Notes: generated by a model from the letters alone, not told the origin. Counted from the stretch's first letter, positions 19,727-29,066 are shown. The stretch: DNA of 64,000 nucleotides from an uncultured Sphingomonadaceae bacterium (GCA_947493955.1 CANLSQ010000001.1:1302001-1366000), one strand, 5' to 3'. A program made the numbers and translations.

Positions 19727-20271
19727 ATTTTCGGATCGACGTTCAGCCAATCATCACGCAGCAATCCAAAAATCAAACTGTCTCGGATTCCGATATGTGT
19801 TTCCCATTCCTGCCGCAAATGCGCTTCCTGTTGAAAGCACAGAATCTTCAGCAGCTTGATTGAAGGCAAGTTATCAGGATCAACATCTGCGTAGATGCGC
19901 CGAAGACCAAGTTCTTCGAAGCCATATTGGATTACCCTGTTAACAGCTTCTCGCGCTATTCCCGTTCCCCAAGCAGAACGGTTCAGAATATAACCAATTT
20001 CTCTAACATTCGGTCGGCCTTCCGATCTTATAAGGACAACCCAACCCAGCGCCGTATCGTCTTGGACTGTAGTGATCGCCCAAGTTCGCCAGCGCGTGCC
20101 TTCGCAATTCTGGGCCACATAGTCCCGCGTTTCCGCGACTGTTTCATGCGGTCCGCTAGACCACCAGCGCATCAGTTCTTCATCCGCAAAAACGGGATGA
20201 AGAACTTCAGCGTCATCGACACGCAAAGGACGCAAACGCAACCGCTCCGTCGGCAAAATAGGGAAGGTCAT
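19723..20271 (-). CDS. GNAT family N-acetyltransferase (RimJ/RimL-like)
   Basis: 182-residue GNAT acetyltransferase. The start TERLRLRPLRVDDAEVLHPVF is typical of the RimJ/RimL group; the acetyl-CoA loop region is REIGYILNRSAWGTGIAREAVNRVIQYGFEELGLRRIYADVDPDNLPSIKLLKILCF. The substrate, a protein N-terminus or small molecule, is unknown. The ATG at 20271 shares an ATGA overlap with the stop of the LysR gene upstream, so the two are translationally coupled. The 3' end overlaps the converging serine hydrolase gene by 4 bp. Confidence 0.88.
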
Positions 20272-21062
20272 GCTGTTAGCGCAGCGACCAGTGCCTTGAC
20301 CTTTTTCTGCCGCCATTGGGGAAGCGGGGCCACCAGCCAATAGCCGCGAGAGGATTTGCTGTCCTCTCCGATAACTTCTACCCGTCCTGCTGCAATATCC
20401 TGCTGTACCAACATCTTGGGTACCCAGGCATGCCCAAATCCGTTGGCAGCGGCCTCTATTGCCAAACCACCATCTGCCACGCGCATCAAGGTTTCTTCAC
20501 CTTCCGATATAGGACAGCCGGGCCAGTCAATTTTCTGTCCGGCCTTCCCGCCGGGAGCAGCCACTTTGACAAACATCGTGTCACCAATGATCACACCTTC
20601 ATTATCGCCGGGACCATCTGTCAGGCCAATCGCCACATCCAGATTGGCTTCGGTAAAATCCGCGCCGCCTTCTGATGCAACCAGTGCGAAACTGACATCT
20701 TTGTTGTCCTGTGAAAAGCTTGCCAGCCGTTCATTCAACCACTTCGCGGTCAAATCGCGCGGAGCTGCAATTGTAAGCTTATGGGAAGACTGACCGGCCT
20801 GCATAGCCCGCACCGCATCTTCAAATTCCAGAAAACCGGATCGCAGTGCGTCGAGGCCAGCGGCCGCTTCGTCTGTCAGTTCCAGTCCTTTTGGAGTGCG
20901 ACGAAACATGACAACGCCAAGCATGTCTTCCAGCGCACGGATTTGCTGTCCAACGGCAGCCGGTGTCACCGCCAGCTCATCAGCCGCCCGTGTAAAGCTG
21001 AGGTGCCGAGCGGCGGCATCGAGCACACGAAGCCCGTTAAGCGGCAAATGCGTACGCTTCAT
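20268..21062 (-). CDS. LysR family transcriptional regulator (GcvA-like)
   Basis: 264-residue LysR regulator. The winged-helix domain (1-60) has the typical LPLNGLRVLDAAARHLSFTRAADELAVTPAAVGQQIRALEDMLGVVMFRR and a GLELTDEAA wing, as in GcvA/AmpR-type regulators. The C-terminal part (about 90-264) is a substrate-binding-protein-like effector domain; the effector is unknown. It overlaps both neighbours by 4 bp: apaG upstream and the GNAT gene downstream, so all three may be one unit. Its target could be within this unit, but LysR regulators usually control divergent genes and none is present. Confidence 0.9.
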   Translation of the reverse strand: MKRTHLPLNGLRVLDAAARHLSFTRAADELAVTPAAVGQQIRALEDMLGVVMFRRTPKGLELTDEAAAGLDALRSGFLEFEDAVRAMQAGQSSHKLTIAAPRDLTAKWLNERLASFSQDNKDVSFALVASEGGADFTEANLDVAIGLTDGPGDNEGVIIGDTMFVKVAAPGGKAGQKIDWPGCPISEGEETLMRVADGGLAIEAAANGFGHAWVPKMLVQQDIAAGRVEVIGEDSKSSRGYWLVAPLPQWRQKKVKALVAALTA

Positions 21063-21460
21063 TGCTCTACAGTAGGTGCAGTAAGAGGGAAATGAGGAAT
21101 GCGAACTTCAAAAGCTTCTGGTTCTTCTCCTACGAACATGAAGTGTCCCGCCATCGCGCCGCTTGGCGTGTTGAGCGGACAACCTGATACATAATCGTGC
21201 GACTTGCCGGGCTGGATAATCGGCTGCTCACCAATAACACCATCGCCATCGACCCGGTGCAGGGCACCCCGGGCATCGGAAATTCGCCAATGTCTGGTCA
21301 TCAATTGAACGGCGCTATCGCGTTCATTCTCTATGCGAATATGATAGGCCCAGAACCAGCGCAAACCGTCAATGTCCGATTGTTCCGGTAAAAATGTGAC
21401 CGACACCCGAACGGTCACACCGTCGGTAGTTTCTGAAAATGGGAAGAACGCCTGCATCAT
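21059..21460 (-). CDS. apaG: ApaG domain protein (Co2+/Mg2+ efflux-associated)
   Basis: 133-residue ApaG, a single immunoglobulin/fibronectin-like beta-sandwich protein. Family features are clear: TVRVSVTFLPEQSD, FWAYHIRIENER, LMTRHWRISDARG, GDGVIGEQPIIQPG and the GCPLNTPSGAMAGHFMF block. Mutants in enterobacteria affect cobalt resistance and magnesium efflux; the biochemical role is unsettled. It lies 15 bp downstream of metZ on the same strand and overlaps the LysR gene by 4 bp. Confidence 0.93.
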   Translation of the reverse strand: MMQAFFPFSETTDGVTVRVSVTFLPEQSDIDGLRWFWAYHIRIENERDSAVQLMTRHWRISDARGALHRVDGDGVIGEQPIIQPGKSHDYVSGCPLNTPSGAMAGHFMFVGEEPEAFEVRIPHFPLTAPTVEQ

Positions 21461-21475
21461 CTTCTTACAATAGCG

Positions 21476-22684
21476 TCAAAGACCAATAGACGAAAGGGCC
21501 TGATCCAAATCTTCAACCAAATCGGCGGGATCTTCCAGGCCTACATTGATCCGCAGCATGTCTTCGCTAATCCCGATTTCCAATCTCGCGTCTTCACCCA
21601 AGCCATGATGGGTGGTCGACGCGGGGTGGCACATTAACGATCGACTGTCCCCAATATTGTTCGAAATATCTATCAAATTCAATGCATTAAGAAGCCCATG
21701 GGCCTGTTTTCGACCACCACCCACGTACAGCGAGAAGATCGGTCCTGTCGCTTCCATCTGGCTCATCGCCAGATTATGCTGCGGGTGGCTGGGCAGACCG
21801 GGATGCAATATTTTCTCTATCCGCTGCTCCAAAAACTTGCCCACCTCAATGGCATTATTGCTCTGTTTGCGAATCCTCAAGTCGAGCGTCTCGAGTCCCT
21901 TCAGCACGACCCAGGCATTGAAAGCACTGAGTGTGGGGCCCGTATTTCGGGTAAACGCAAGCAAGGTTTCCTCGATAAACTCTTCGCTGCCACATACCGC
22001 ACCGGCCAGCACACGCCCCTGCCCATCCATCATCTTGGTGGCGCTATAGGCAACAACGTCAGCGCCGAATTCCATCGGTCGTTGCAGCACATTGGTGGCA
22101 AAAGCATTGTCGACAACGCTGGTAATGCCTTTGGCGCGCGCCAAATCACAGACTGTCCGTAGATCAATAACATCCATGGTCGGATTGGCTGGCGTCTCAA
22201 AGAAGAAAATTTTGGTCTTGGGCGTGATGGCCTTTTCCCAATTCTCGATTTCGCGGCCATCGATGACGGTGGTGTCGATACCGAATTTCGGTAAAAGCGT
22301 GTCCGTTAGCCAGCGACAGGAACCAAAAAGTGCGCGGCTGGCCACGACATGATCACCCGTCTGCAACTGACACAACAAGGCGGCCGTCATTGCCGCCATG
22401 CCAGAAGCCGTGGCACGGCATGCCTCTGCGCCTTCCATCAATGCGATCCGTTCTTCCAACATTTGCACCGTCGGATTTTGCAGGCGGCTGTAGGTCATGC
22501 CTGATTGCTCACCGTTGAACCGTGCAGCGGCGTCTTCAGCACAATCATAAGTATAGCCAGAGGTCAGGAACATCGCCTCCGACGTCTCCCCAAATTCGCT
22601 GCGCATGGTGCCGCTACGGATGGCTTTAGTGGCGGGGCGCCAGTTTTTCGTAATCTCTCTGTTTTGGCCGGTATCTCTTTTCAT
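21476..22684 (-). CDS. metZ: O-succinylhomoserine sulfhydrylase
   Basis: 402-residue PLP enzyme of the Cys/Met metabolism family, which forms homocysteine directly from O-succinylhomoserine and sulfide. The PLP lysine lies in AYSATKMMDGQGR; SGMAAMTAALLCQLQTGDHVVASRALFGSC, ETPANPTMDVIDL and the C-terminal HHGLGEDARLEIGISEDMLRINVGLED are typical MetZ segments. AGGAAAAG precedes the ATG at 22684. It lies 24 bp downstream of leuB. The cystathionine gamma-synthase group is the alternative, but the MetZ-type start (NWRPATKAIRSGTMRSEFGETSEAMF) is distinctive. With cysK at the far end of the window it covers two uses of sulfide. Confidence 0.93.
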   Translation of the reverse strand: MKRDTGQNREITKNWRPATKAIRSGTMRSEFGETSEAMFLTSGYTYDCAEDAAARFNGEQSGMTYSRLQNPTVQMLEERIALMEGAEACRATASGMAAMTAALLCQLQTGDHVVASRALFGSCRWLTDTLLPKFGIDTTVIDGREIENWEKAITPKTKIFFFETPANPTMDVIDLRTVCDLARAKGITSVVDNAFATNVLQRPMEFGADVVAYSATKMMDGQGRVLAGAVCGSEEFIEETLLAFTRNTGPTLSAFNAWVVLKGLETLDLRIRKQSNNAIEVGKFLEQRIEKILHPGLPSHPQHNLAMSQMEATGPIFSLYVGGGRKQAHGLLNALNLIDISNNIGDSRSLMCHPASTTHHGLGEDARLEIGISEDMLRINVGLEDPADLVEDLDQALSSIGL

Positions 22685-22708
22685 GTCTTTTCCTAAGCCT
22701 GTTGACGC

Positions 22709-23758
22709 TTAACTGGCAAGCCGCGCGACGACGGCATCGCCAATTTCCTTCGTGGAAGCGCTGCCACCCAGATCATGCCCCAATATGCCCTGCTGCAATA
22801 CATCAGCGACGGCCCGCTCAATCCGTACAGCTTCTTCCTCCAACCCGAAACTGTGGCGCAGCATCATCGCAGCGGACAATATCATTGCAGAGGGATTGGC
22901 AATGCCCTGCCCCGCGATGTCAGGCGCGCTGCCATGAATAGGCTCATATAGGCCTTTCGTTCCAGTACCCAGGGAGGCTGATGCCAGCAGACCGATCGAC
23001 CCGACACACATGCTCGCTTGGTCAGACAGGATGTCACCAAAAATATTGCCGGTCAGCATGACATCGAATTGACCAGGATTGCGCACCAGCTGCATTGCCG
23101 CGTTGTCGACATACATATGGCTGAGCTCGACATCGGGATAATCGGCACTGACTTCATTTACGACTTCGCGCCAGAGCACCGATGTTTGCAGGACGTTGGC
23201 CTTGTCTACGGAGCAAAGTTTCTTGCGACGTCCTTGAGCGGCCTTGAAAGCGACATGTGCGATGCGGCTGATCTCTTCCTCGTCATAGGCCATGATATCA
23301 TAGCCTTCCCGCAAGCCGACATCAGTAGTCCGCTGACCCTTTTCACCAAAGTAAATATCACCGGTCAGTTCCCGCAAGATCAGCAGATCGATTGCACCGG
23401 CAATATCCGGTTTCAACGCTGACAGGTTTTCAAGGCCAGCAAAGGCTTTGGCCGGGCGCAGGTTCGCAAATGTCTGCATTTCCTTGCGCAACCCCAGCAC
23501 CGCTTGCTCAGGACGCAGGTGACGGTCCAGATCGTCACAGTCGGGATCACCAACAGCCCCGAACAACACGGCATCGGTGGCCATCACCAATTCGAGTGTC
23601 GCCGGCGGCAATGGATGACCGTGGTTTTTGTAAGCCACTCCGCCGACATCGGCTTGATCCAGCTGCAGATCGTGCAGCCCCATCGCTTCTAACACGCGCA
23701 AGGCTTCCGTCATGATTTCCTGACCTATGCCGTCGCCGGCGAGTACCGCAATATGCAT
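22709..23758 (-). CDS. leuB: 3-isopropylmalate dehydrogenase
   Basis: 349-residue NAD-dependent enzyme of leucine synthesis that oxidatively decarboxylates 3-isopropylmalate. Key blocks: [10 protein letters not shown] at the N-terminus, the substrate arginine region [35 protein letters not shown] with the catalytic lysine, [30 protein letters not shown] with metal-binding aspartates, and [18 protein letters not shown] for NAD. Length is normal. GAGGAAA precedes the ATG. It lies between recO and metZ on the same strand; leuA and leuCD are not in the window. Confidence 0.96.
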   Translation of the reverse strand: MHIAVLAGDGIGQEIMTEALRVLEAMGLHDLQLDQADVGGVAYKNHGHPLPPATLELVMATDAVLFGAVGDPDCDDLDRHLRPEQAVLGLRKEMQTFANLRPAKAFAGLENLSALKPDIAGAIDLLILRELTGDIYFGEKGQRTTDVGLREGYDIMAYDEEEISRIAHVAFKAAQGRRKKLCSVDKANVLQTSVLWREVVNEVSADYPDVELSHMYVDNAAMQLVRNPGQFDVMLTGNIFGDILSDQASMCVGSIGLLASASLGTGTKGLYEPIHGSAPDIAGQGIANPSAMILSAAMMLRHSFGLEEEAVRIERAVADVLQQGILGHDLGGSASTKEIGDAVVARLAS

Positions 23759-23805
23759 GCTTTTTCCTCAACTCTTTGCGCGCATCCCTGCCGCGCCTGA
23801 AGAGA

Positions 23806-24552
23806 TTAGGCAACCACCCTTTTTAAGCGATCCACCAAAACCGTGCGGGACGCCATGACGTCATTGCGACGATCCTCGAAAAAATGGCGCTTGAGGAAAA
23901 ATCCTGTGACTTTCAAACCGTCAAAAATATCTTTCCAGTCCGGGGTAGCGGGTTCCTTCAAAAAAGTGGGCAGTGGCAGAAGCTTGTCCTTGTAAACTTG
24001 CCCCGCCCCCAGACTAACCGCCGTCGCACTTTTGGGACTGATGAACACCAGGTCATCTGTACACCCCGTCACGGTACATTTTTCCAGTGACAGCCCAAAT
24101 CCCAGTTCGGACAGCAGAAGTAACTCATAACGCACAAGAGCGACTACCCATCCCTTAGCAGATGGCGCACCGCATATAGCGTCCAGCAATGCTGAAAGCG
24201 CACTGTGCAGCTGCGGGTAACTATGCTCTTCAGGAAGGATTGCCGCTGTTAACGCCGTAACCCATTCGAGCGCAGCGCTAGCGAGCGGTTCACCAAGATA
24301 AGCGCCGCGGCTTTGCTGCAGTTCAGCAGTCATCGACGCCAGTTGATCCTCTGTTCGTGCACGATAGTCGGCCTGAACGATGTTCGACGGAATAAGAACG
24401 GGCCGCATTGTCCGCGATCTCGCGCCCCTGACATATCCCGCCATCAAGCCATTTTCGGGCGTCAAAGACCGCACGACCGCGCCATGCTCGCCATGCTGGC
24501 GGACTGAACAGATGATCGCGGAAGTGCGCAGACTAGCCATGGAAATAGTCAT
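23806..24552 (-). CDS. recO: DNA repair protein RecO
   Basis: 248-residue RecO, which with RecR loads RecA on SSB-coated DNA in RecF-pathway repair. The N-terminal OB fold begins RTSAIICSVRQHGEHGAVVRSLTPENGLMAGYVRGARS, followed by the helical domain with RYELLLLSELGFGLSLEKC and the GCTDDLVFISPKSATAVS stretch where zinc-binding cysteines can occur. The ATG at 24552 (20-bp overlap with uvrC) or 24540 (8-bp overlap) can be the start; neither has a strong Shine-Dalgarno, so coupling to uvrC translation is likely. Confidence 0.93.
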   Translation of the reverse strand: MTISMASLRTSAIICSVRQHGEHGAVVRSLTPENGLMAGYVRGARSRTMRPVLIPSNIVQADYRARTEDQLASMTAELQQSRGAYLGEPLASAALEWVTALTAAILPEEHSYPQLHSALSALLDAICGAPSAKGWVVALVRYELLLLSELGFGLSLEKCTVTGCTDDLVFISPKSATAVSLGAGQVYKDKLLPLPTFLKEPATPDWKDIFDGLKVTGFFLKRHFFEDRRNDVMASRTVLVDRLKRVVA

Positions 24553-26449
24553 ACACTTTCTGCGCCACAGTCGCCGAAACCCCGGGCGCGCCTTGCAGAT
24601 CTTCCAGCGACGCGTTTTTCACCGCTCGTGCCGTGCCGAAATGCAGCAACATCGCGCGCTTTCGCGCAGGACCAATACCTGGAACGTCATCCAGAGAACT
24701 ATGGCCAATAGACTTGGCGCGCTTCTGGCGATGGGCACCGATCGCATAGCGATGTGCTTCATCCCGCAGCCGCTGAAGATAGAATAGAACGGGGCTGTTT
24801 ATTGGTAGGTTCAACTCGCGCCCATCCATGAAGTGGAACGTTTCGCGCCCAGCGTTGCGATCCGGTCCCTTGGACACGCCAATCATGTTGACATCCTCAA
24901 CCCCGATTTCTGCAAGTGCATCCTTGGCAGCACTCATTTGCCCCTTGCCACCGTCAATAAGTACAAGATCGGGCCATTCGCCCTTCTCACGATCAGGGTC
25001 TTCTTTCTGTGCCCGCGCGAAACGGCGTTCCAGCACCTCGCGCATCATCGCAAAATCGTCACCTGGTTTGGTGTCGGGGTTTTTAATGTTGAACTTGCGA
25101 TAGGCACTCTTTCGAAAACCTTCCGGGCCAGCGACCACCATGCCGCCGACCATATTCGTGCCTTGAATATGACTGTTATCGTAGATTTCGATGCGATCCG
25201 GTACTGTATCAAGCTCAAGCAAATCGACCATCTCGCGCATAATCTTCGCCTGTGTCGATGATTCTGCAAGCCGGCGGTCAAGCGCTTCTTCTGCATTGCG
25301 ACTTGCTTGTTTGAGCAGTTTTAAACGATCCCCGCGCTGGGGTCGGGATACGCTGACTTTATAGTCAGCTCGTGTTCCCAAAGCCTCTGCCAGTAACTCC
25401 TCATCGGGCAAATCCCGGTCTAGCAACACGAGCTTTGGCGGCGGCATACGATCATAGAATTGCATCAGAAAACTGGAGAGAACTTCCCCAATCTCAACAT
25501 TATTGGTGTGCGCCGGGAAGAAGCTGCGGTGCCCCCAATTCTGACCCCCACGAATGAAGAAAGCCTGTATGCAAACCGTCGATCCTTTAGCCGCCAGCGC
25601 GAATATATCAGCATCTGGAAGACCAGCTGCATTCACCGCTTGATTGCCCTGAATGAAGGTGAGCGCCTTTAATCGGTCACGATATAGAGCCGCCATCTCG
25701 AAATCGAGTTGCTCAGAGGCCCGTTCCATCTGGGCGCCGAGCTTTTGTTGCACCTCAGTCGATTTGCCAGAGAGAAAATTCCGAGAATCCTCAACCAGCT
25801 CGGCATAATCTTCCTTGGTGATCCGATCGACACATGGCGCCGAACAGCGCTTGATTTGATAGAGCAAACAGGGCCGCGAACGGTTGTTGAAAAAGCTGTC
25901 CGTACAGGACCGCAGCAGGAAGAGTTTCTGCAAGGCGTTGAGCGTCTGGTTTACCGAACCGGCACTGGCAAAGGGACCGAAATATTTGCCCTTGGCTTTC
26001 TGTGCCCCTCGATGTTTCTGGATACGCGGAAAATCATGATCTTCGCGCAACAGGATGAACGGAAAGCTCTTATCGTCGCGCAACAGAACGTTGTAAGCTG
26101 GTCGAAATTTCTTGATCAGCTGCGCTTCGAGCAGCAACGCTTCGGCCTCACTGCCTGTCGTCACAATTGTCATTGACCGGGTCTGCGCAACCATCCGCAA
26201 CAAACGGTGCGGCAAGCGATTCATCTGGACGTAGGAACCAACCCGGTTTTTCAGCGATCGCGCCTTGCCCACATACAGCACGTCGCCGCGACTGTCCTGC
26301 ATCCGGTAAACACCGGGCCGCGTTGGCAGGGTTTTCAATGTTTCGCGGATGGCGGCCATGCCGGTTTCGAGATCCGGTGTCTCGTTACCGCGCACTGAGT
26401 AGGTGGCCTTTTCTTCGTTAAAACGGTCGGGAGATTGCGGGCCGGACAT
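24533..26449 (-). CDS. uvrC: excinuclease ABC subunit C
   Basis: 638-residue UvrC, the dual-incision endonuclease of nucleotide excision repair. Domains in order: GIY-YIG nuclease (about 43-125, PGVYRMQDSRGDVLYVGKARSLKNRVGSY), a cysteine cluster (LRSCTDSFF...CLLYQIKRCSAPC), the UvrB-binding UVR motif (about 235-270), an RNase H-like nuclease with DNSHIQGTNMVGGMVV and DLVLIDGGKGQ, and two helix-hairpin-helix motifs at the end (VPGIGPARKRAML, APGVSATVAQKV). The ATG at 26449 gives a 30-residue lead before the nuclease domain. It is upstream of and overlaps recO. Confidence 0.97.
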   Translation of the reverse strand: MSGPQSPDRFNEEKATYSVRGNETPDLETGMAAIRETLKTLPTRPGVYRMQDSRGDVLYVGKARSLKNRVGSYVQMNRLPHRLLRMVAQTRSMTIVTTGSEAEALLLEAQLIKKFRPAYNVLLRDDKSFPFILLREDHDFPRIQKHRGAQKAKGKYFGPFASAGSVNQTLNALQKLFLLRSCTDSFFNNRSRPCLLYQIKRCSAPCVDRITKEDYAELVEDSRNFLSGKSTEVQQKLGAQMERASEQLDFEMAALYRDRLKALTFIQGNQAVNAAGLPDADIFALAAKGSTVCIQAFFIRGGQNWGHRSFFPAHTNNVEIGEVLSSFLMQFYDRMPPPKLVLLDRDLPDEELLAEALGTRADYKVSVSRPQRGDRLKLLKQASRNAEEALDRRLAESSTQAKIMREMVDLLELDTVPDRIEIYDNSHIQGTNMVGGMVVAGPEGFRKSAYRKFNIKNPDTKPGDDFAMMREVLERRFARAQKEDPDREKGEWPDLVLIDGGKGQMSAAKDALAEIGVEDVNMIGVSKGPDRNAGRETFHFMDGRELNLPINSPVLFYLQRLRDEAHRYAIGAHRQKRAKSIGHSSLDDVPGIGPARKRAMLLHFGTARAVKNASLEDLQGAPGVSATVAQKVYDYFHG

Positions 26450-26514
26450 AGAATATATCTAGGCGCTGGCGCTGATGATTACCAGCACCCAGTCCAAACC
26501 AAAATTACCTTATC

Positions 26515-27093
26515 TTAGTTAAGCTTTGTACCGAGATCACTGATCGTTTTGTCGATCATTGACTTGTCTGCTGCCGCATCATGTTTAGCAGCGATCAGGT
26601 TCTGGGCTGCGATTGTTGCCGCTCCAGCAGCCTTGGCACGAACGTCGGCAATCGCCGAACGTTCTGCAGCAGCGATCTTGTCTTCCGCCATCTTCTTCCG
26701 ACGTGCAATCAGGTCTGTAGTCGCTTTCTTCGCGTCTGCGACAACCAGTTCTGCTTCGCTTTCGGCTTGTGCCAAAATTTCAGCTGCTTCGTCATCGGCC
26801 GCCCGCAAACGGGATTCATATTTCGCGCGAAGCTCTTCGGATTCTTCCCGTAGCTTCTTGGCTTCATCGAGCTGTTCGCGAATATCGGCGATTTTCTTGT
26901 CCAACGATGCGCCGATCGCGGCAGGAACTTTTTTCCAGAGGACCAGGCCGATAACCACCAACATCGACAGCGAAACAAATACGGTTGCATTGAAGATCCC
27001 AAATACGGAAGGCGTAACATGCTCTTCACCAGCACCTGATGCCAGCATTGCAATGTCAGTCGGAGCTGAAGCGAGAATAGCGAAATCAACCAT
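26515..27093 (-). CDS. atpF: F0F1 ATP synthase subunit b
   Basis: 192-residue b subunit, part of the peripheral stalk. A short N-terminal lead and one membrane helix (about 30-52, FGIFNATVFVSLSMLVVIGLVLW) are followed by a long charged coiled coil rich in Ala, Glu and Lys that extends to F1. It overlaps the b' gene by 8 bp and is the last gene of the F0 cluster; the F1 genes are not nearby, as is usual in alphaproteobacteria. Confidence 0.93.
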   Translation of the reverse strand: MVDFAILASAPTDIAMLASGAGEEHVTPSVFGIFNATVFVSLSMLVVIGLVLWKKVPAAIGASLDKKIADIREQLDEAKKLREESEELRAKYESRLRAADDEAAEILAQAESEAELVVADAKKATTDLIARRKKMAEDKIAAAERSAIADVRAKAAGAATIAAQNLIAAKHDAAADKSMIDKTISDLGTKLN

Positions 27094-27580
27094 GTTTCAA
27101 AGCCGCCTTTGTTTCCTTCAAAGCTGCCGCTTTGGTCACTTTCGCGCCAGAGATTTTAGCAACCATATCTTGTGCAACTTCCGCTGAAACGCTTTCAATT
27201 TCTTTCAGGGCTTCGTCGGAGCGTGCCTTGATATCCGATTCTGCCGCTGCCAGTTTCGCGGCAATATCGGCATTAGCCTTGGTTTTGCGCTTCTCGGCAG
27301 CTGCATTGGCTTTCGCCTTGCTGGCTTCCACCACAGCTTGGGCCTCGCTACGGTCTTTTTCCATTTTGACCCGATAGCTTTCTTCAAGCTCGTCAGCCTT
27401 GGAATTGGCTGTGCGAGCCGCTTCCAGATCGTCTGCAATCCGCTTATCCCGAGCATCAACCGTGCCCTGGATTTTCGGAAACATGCCTAAACCGATAACA
27501 AGGAATGTGAACCCGAAAGTCAGCAAAAGCCAGAAAATCTGAGATCCATAGGTTGCGGCAATTTGATCAATTTGTGGCAT
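27086..27580 (-). CDS. atpF': F0F1 ATP synthase subunit b'
   Basis: 164-residue second b-type subunit (b'), which pairs with b in the peripheral stalk in alphaproteobacteria and phototrophs. It begins MPQIDQIAATYGSQIFWLLLTFGFTFLVIGLGMFPKI with the membrane helix at about 13-33, and continues as a coiled coil. The order c - b' - b downstream of subunit a is the alphaproteobacterial norm and decides which of the two b-type genes is b'. Confidence 0.9.
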   Translation of the reverse strand: MPQIDQIAATYGSQIFWLLLTFGFTFLVIGLGMFPKIQGTVDARDKRIADDLEAARTANSKADELEESYRVKMEKDRSEAQAVVEASKAKANAAAEKRKTKANADIAAKLAAAESDIKARSDEALKEIESVSAEVAQDMVAKISGAKVTKAAALKETKAALKHG

Positions 27581-27603
27581 CGAACCAGAGGCTCCAATAG
27601 TTT

Positions 27604-27642
27604 GAAACAGCGGAGCGGCGTTTCTGCCGCCCCGCCGGTTTC
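27604..27642 (-). other. strong stem-loop between atpE and the b' gene
   Basis: Read on the minus strand, GAAAC plus a GC-rich arm pairs with a matching arm ending GTTTC: about 16 bp with two G-U pairs and one bulged C, around the 5-base loop AGAAA. There is no long T-run, so it is more likely an RNA-stabilising or partly terminating element after atpE, which would favour expression of the ring-forming c subunit over the subunits downstream. Confidence 0.55.
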
Positions 27643-27652
27643 ATATCATATG

Positions 27653-27880
27653 TTAGGCAACGAAAATCAGGATCATTGCGACAACAAATGCCAGCAGACC
27701 CAAAAGCTCGGCAGCCGCAAAGCCGATGAACAAACGGCCCTGTTGGCCGTCAGCAGCGGATGGATTGCGCAGTGCGCTTTCCAGGAAGCTTCCGAATACG
27801 TTACCCACACCTACGGCGGCTACACCGGCACCAATTGCTGCCAGACCTGCGCCCAATAATTTTGCTGCTTCTGCGTCCAT
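27653..27880 (-). CDS. atpE: F0F1 ATP synthase subunit c
   Basis: 75-residue proteolipid with two membrane helices (about 8-32 and 50-73) and the polar loop ALRNPSA (36-42). The ion-carrying carboxylate is Glu58 in FAAAELLGLLAF. The extra acidic and polar residues that form a sodium site are not evident, so proton coupling is expected. Flanked by subunit a upstream and b' downstream. Confidence 0.96.
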   Translation of the reverse strand: MDAEAAKLLGAGLAAIGAGVAAVGVGNVFGSFLESALRNPSAADGQQGRLFIGFAAAELLGLLAFVVAMILIFVA

Positions 27881-27932
27881 GATAATAACTCCTGTTCAAA
27901 AATATCGTTTGGAAATAAAGTCTTGTTTCAAA

Positions 27933-28715
27933 TCAATGCAGGTTTTCTGCATCATTTATGTAAAGCGATGTCAGCAGCGCAAAGACATAAGCCTGCACCA
28001 CCGCCACCAGCAATTCGAGGGCGCTGATTCCTATCATCAGCGCAAAACTTGGGATACCAACCAGCACGCCATATCCGGCACCGGCGTTGGTGCTGTTGAT
28101 CACAAACCCGGCCAGAACCTTCAGCAAAATATGACCTGCGGTCATAGCGACAAAAAGCCGCAGCGCGAGGCTGAAAGGACGAACCAGAAAGGACAACAGC
28201 TCAACGATGAAGATGAAAGGTATCATCGGAAGCGGCGTCCCGTGCGGGATGAACAGCGAAAAGAAATGGAGCTTATGTTTGGCAAAGCCAACAATCAGCA
28301 CAATTGAGAAACTCATGATCGCCAATACGCCGGTCACGGTCAGATGGCTTGTAACGGTGAAGGGGTGCAATCCCAAGACGCCTACCGGCAGCAGGCCGAA
28401 AACGTTCGAAAACAGGATAAACATAAATAGGGAAAACACATAAGGCGCATATTTGCGGCCAGCGGGACCGATATTGGCCTCCATCATATTGTCGATAAAG
28501 CCTGTAAAACCCTCAACCATCATCTGCCAGCGACCAGGAACCAGCTCCCGCTTCATGCCGCCCAGCATGAATACCCAGAGCCCAGCGACTGCAACCAGCA
28601 TCCAGACCGCGCTATTGGTAAACGCAATCTGCTGTCCGCCTAATGAAAAGCCTTCCAAAATCGTCTGTACCTCAAATTGGTACATTGGATCGATTTTACC
28701 TTCTTCAGTCGCCAC
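27933..28715 (-). CDS. atpB: F0F1 ATP synthase subunit a
   Basis: 260-residue membrane subunit that forms the proton half-channels. The essential arginine lies in RPFSLALRLFVAMTAGHILL, and the C-terminal VAVVQAYVFALLTSLYINDA is typical. Five or six membrane helices can be counted. The ATG at 28715 gives MATEEGKIDPMYQFEVQTI, the usual alphaproteobacterial start. It is 36 bp downstream of atpI. Confidence 0.96.
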   Translation of the reverse strand: MATEEGKIDPMYQFEVQTILEGFSLGGQQIAFTNSAVWMLVAVAGLWVFMLGGMKRELVPGRWQMMVEGFTGFIDNMMEANIGPAGRKYAPYVFSLFMFILFSNVFGLLPVGVLGLHPFTVTSHLTVTGVLAIMSFSIVLIVGFAKHKLHFFSLFIPHGTPLPMIPFIFIVELLSFLVRPFSLALRLFVAMTAGHILLKVLAGFVINSTNAGAGYGVLVGIPSFALMIGISALELLVAVVQAYVFALLTSLYINDAENLH

Positions 28716-28751
28716 GCAAGGGACCCCTGTTTTCTAAACGGTGCGCAAAAG

Positions 28752-29066
28752 TCATTTATGCTTCTTTGCGCTCTCGTTTGAGAGTTTAATAATATTCCTG
28801 AATGCCACGATGATCCCCAGAAACAGGAAAACCAAAAGAAGCCATGGCGAGGTCCCGATAAAATGATCAAGCACCCAGCCGACCAAAGCACCGCCACCAA
28901 TGCCTGCAATCAAATCCGCCAAAACCCGATTTCCGAGCCGATAATTATCATCGACCCCTTTTTGGGTTTTGCCTGATCTGACCGCTTCTTCTGATGTTGC
29001 CTGATCGATCCGCTTTTTCAGCGCCTCTATCTTTGCATCATCGTCCATCAGATTTACCAGGTCCAT
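28752..29066 (-). CDS. atpI: ATP synthase assembly protein AtpI
   Basis: 104-residue AtpI/AtpZ-type protein at the head of the F0 operon. A charged N-terminal half (about 1-45) precedes two membrane helices (LADLIAGIGGGALVGWVLDHF and PWLLLVFLFLGIIVAFRNI) and a basic end. Family members help c-ring assembly and may move magnesium. Position immediately before atpB and the two-helix form are diagnostic. Confidence 0.9.
   Translation of the reverse strand: MDLVNLMDDDAKIEALKKRIDQATSEEAVRSGKTQKGVDDNYRLGNRVLADLIAGIGGGALVGWVLDHFIGTSPWLLLVFLFLGIIVAFRNIIKLSNESAKKHK

Noticed and set aside
22685-22708. SAM-II riboswitch before metZ
   Set aside because: Such switches precede metZ in some alphaproteobacteria, but only 24 bases separate metZ from leuB here.
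26450-26514. Possible terminator between atpF and uvrC
   Set aside because: Only a 5-bp stem with a 12-base loop and no T-run.
26549-27187. Plus-strand frame of 212 codons opposite the b and b' genes
   Set aside because: Ser/Ala-rich antisense of a coiled-coil gene, a common artefact.
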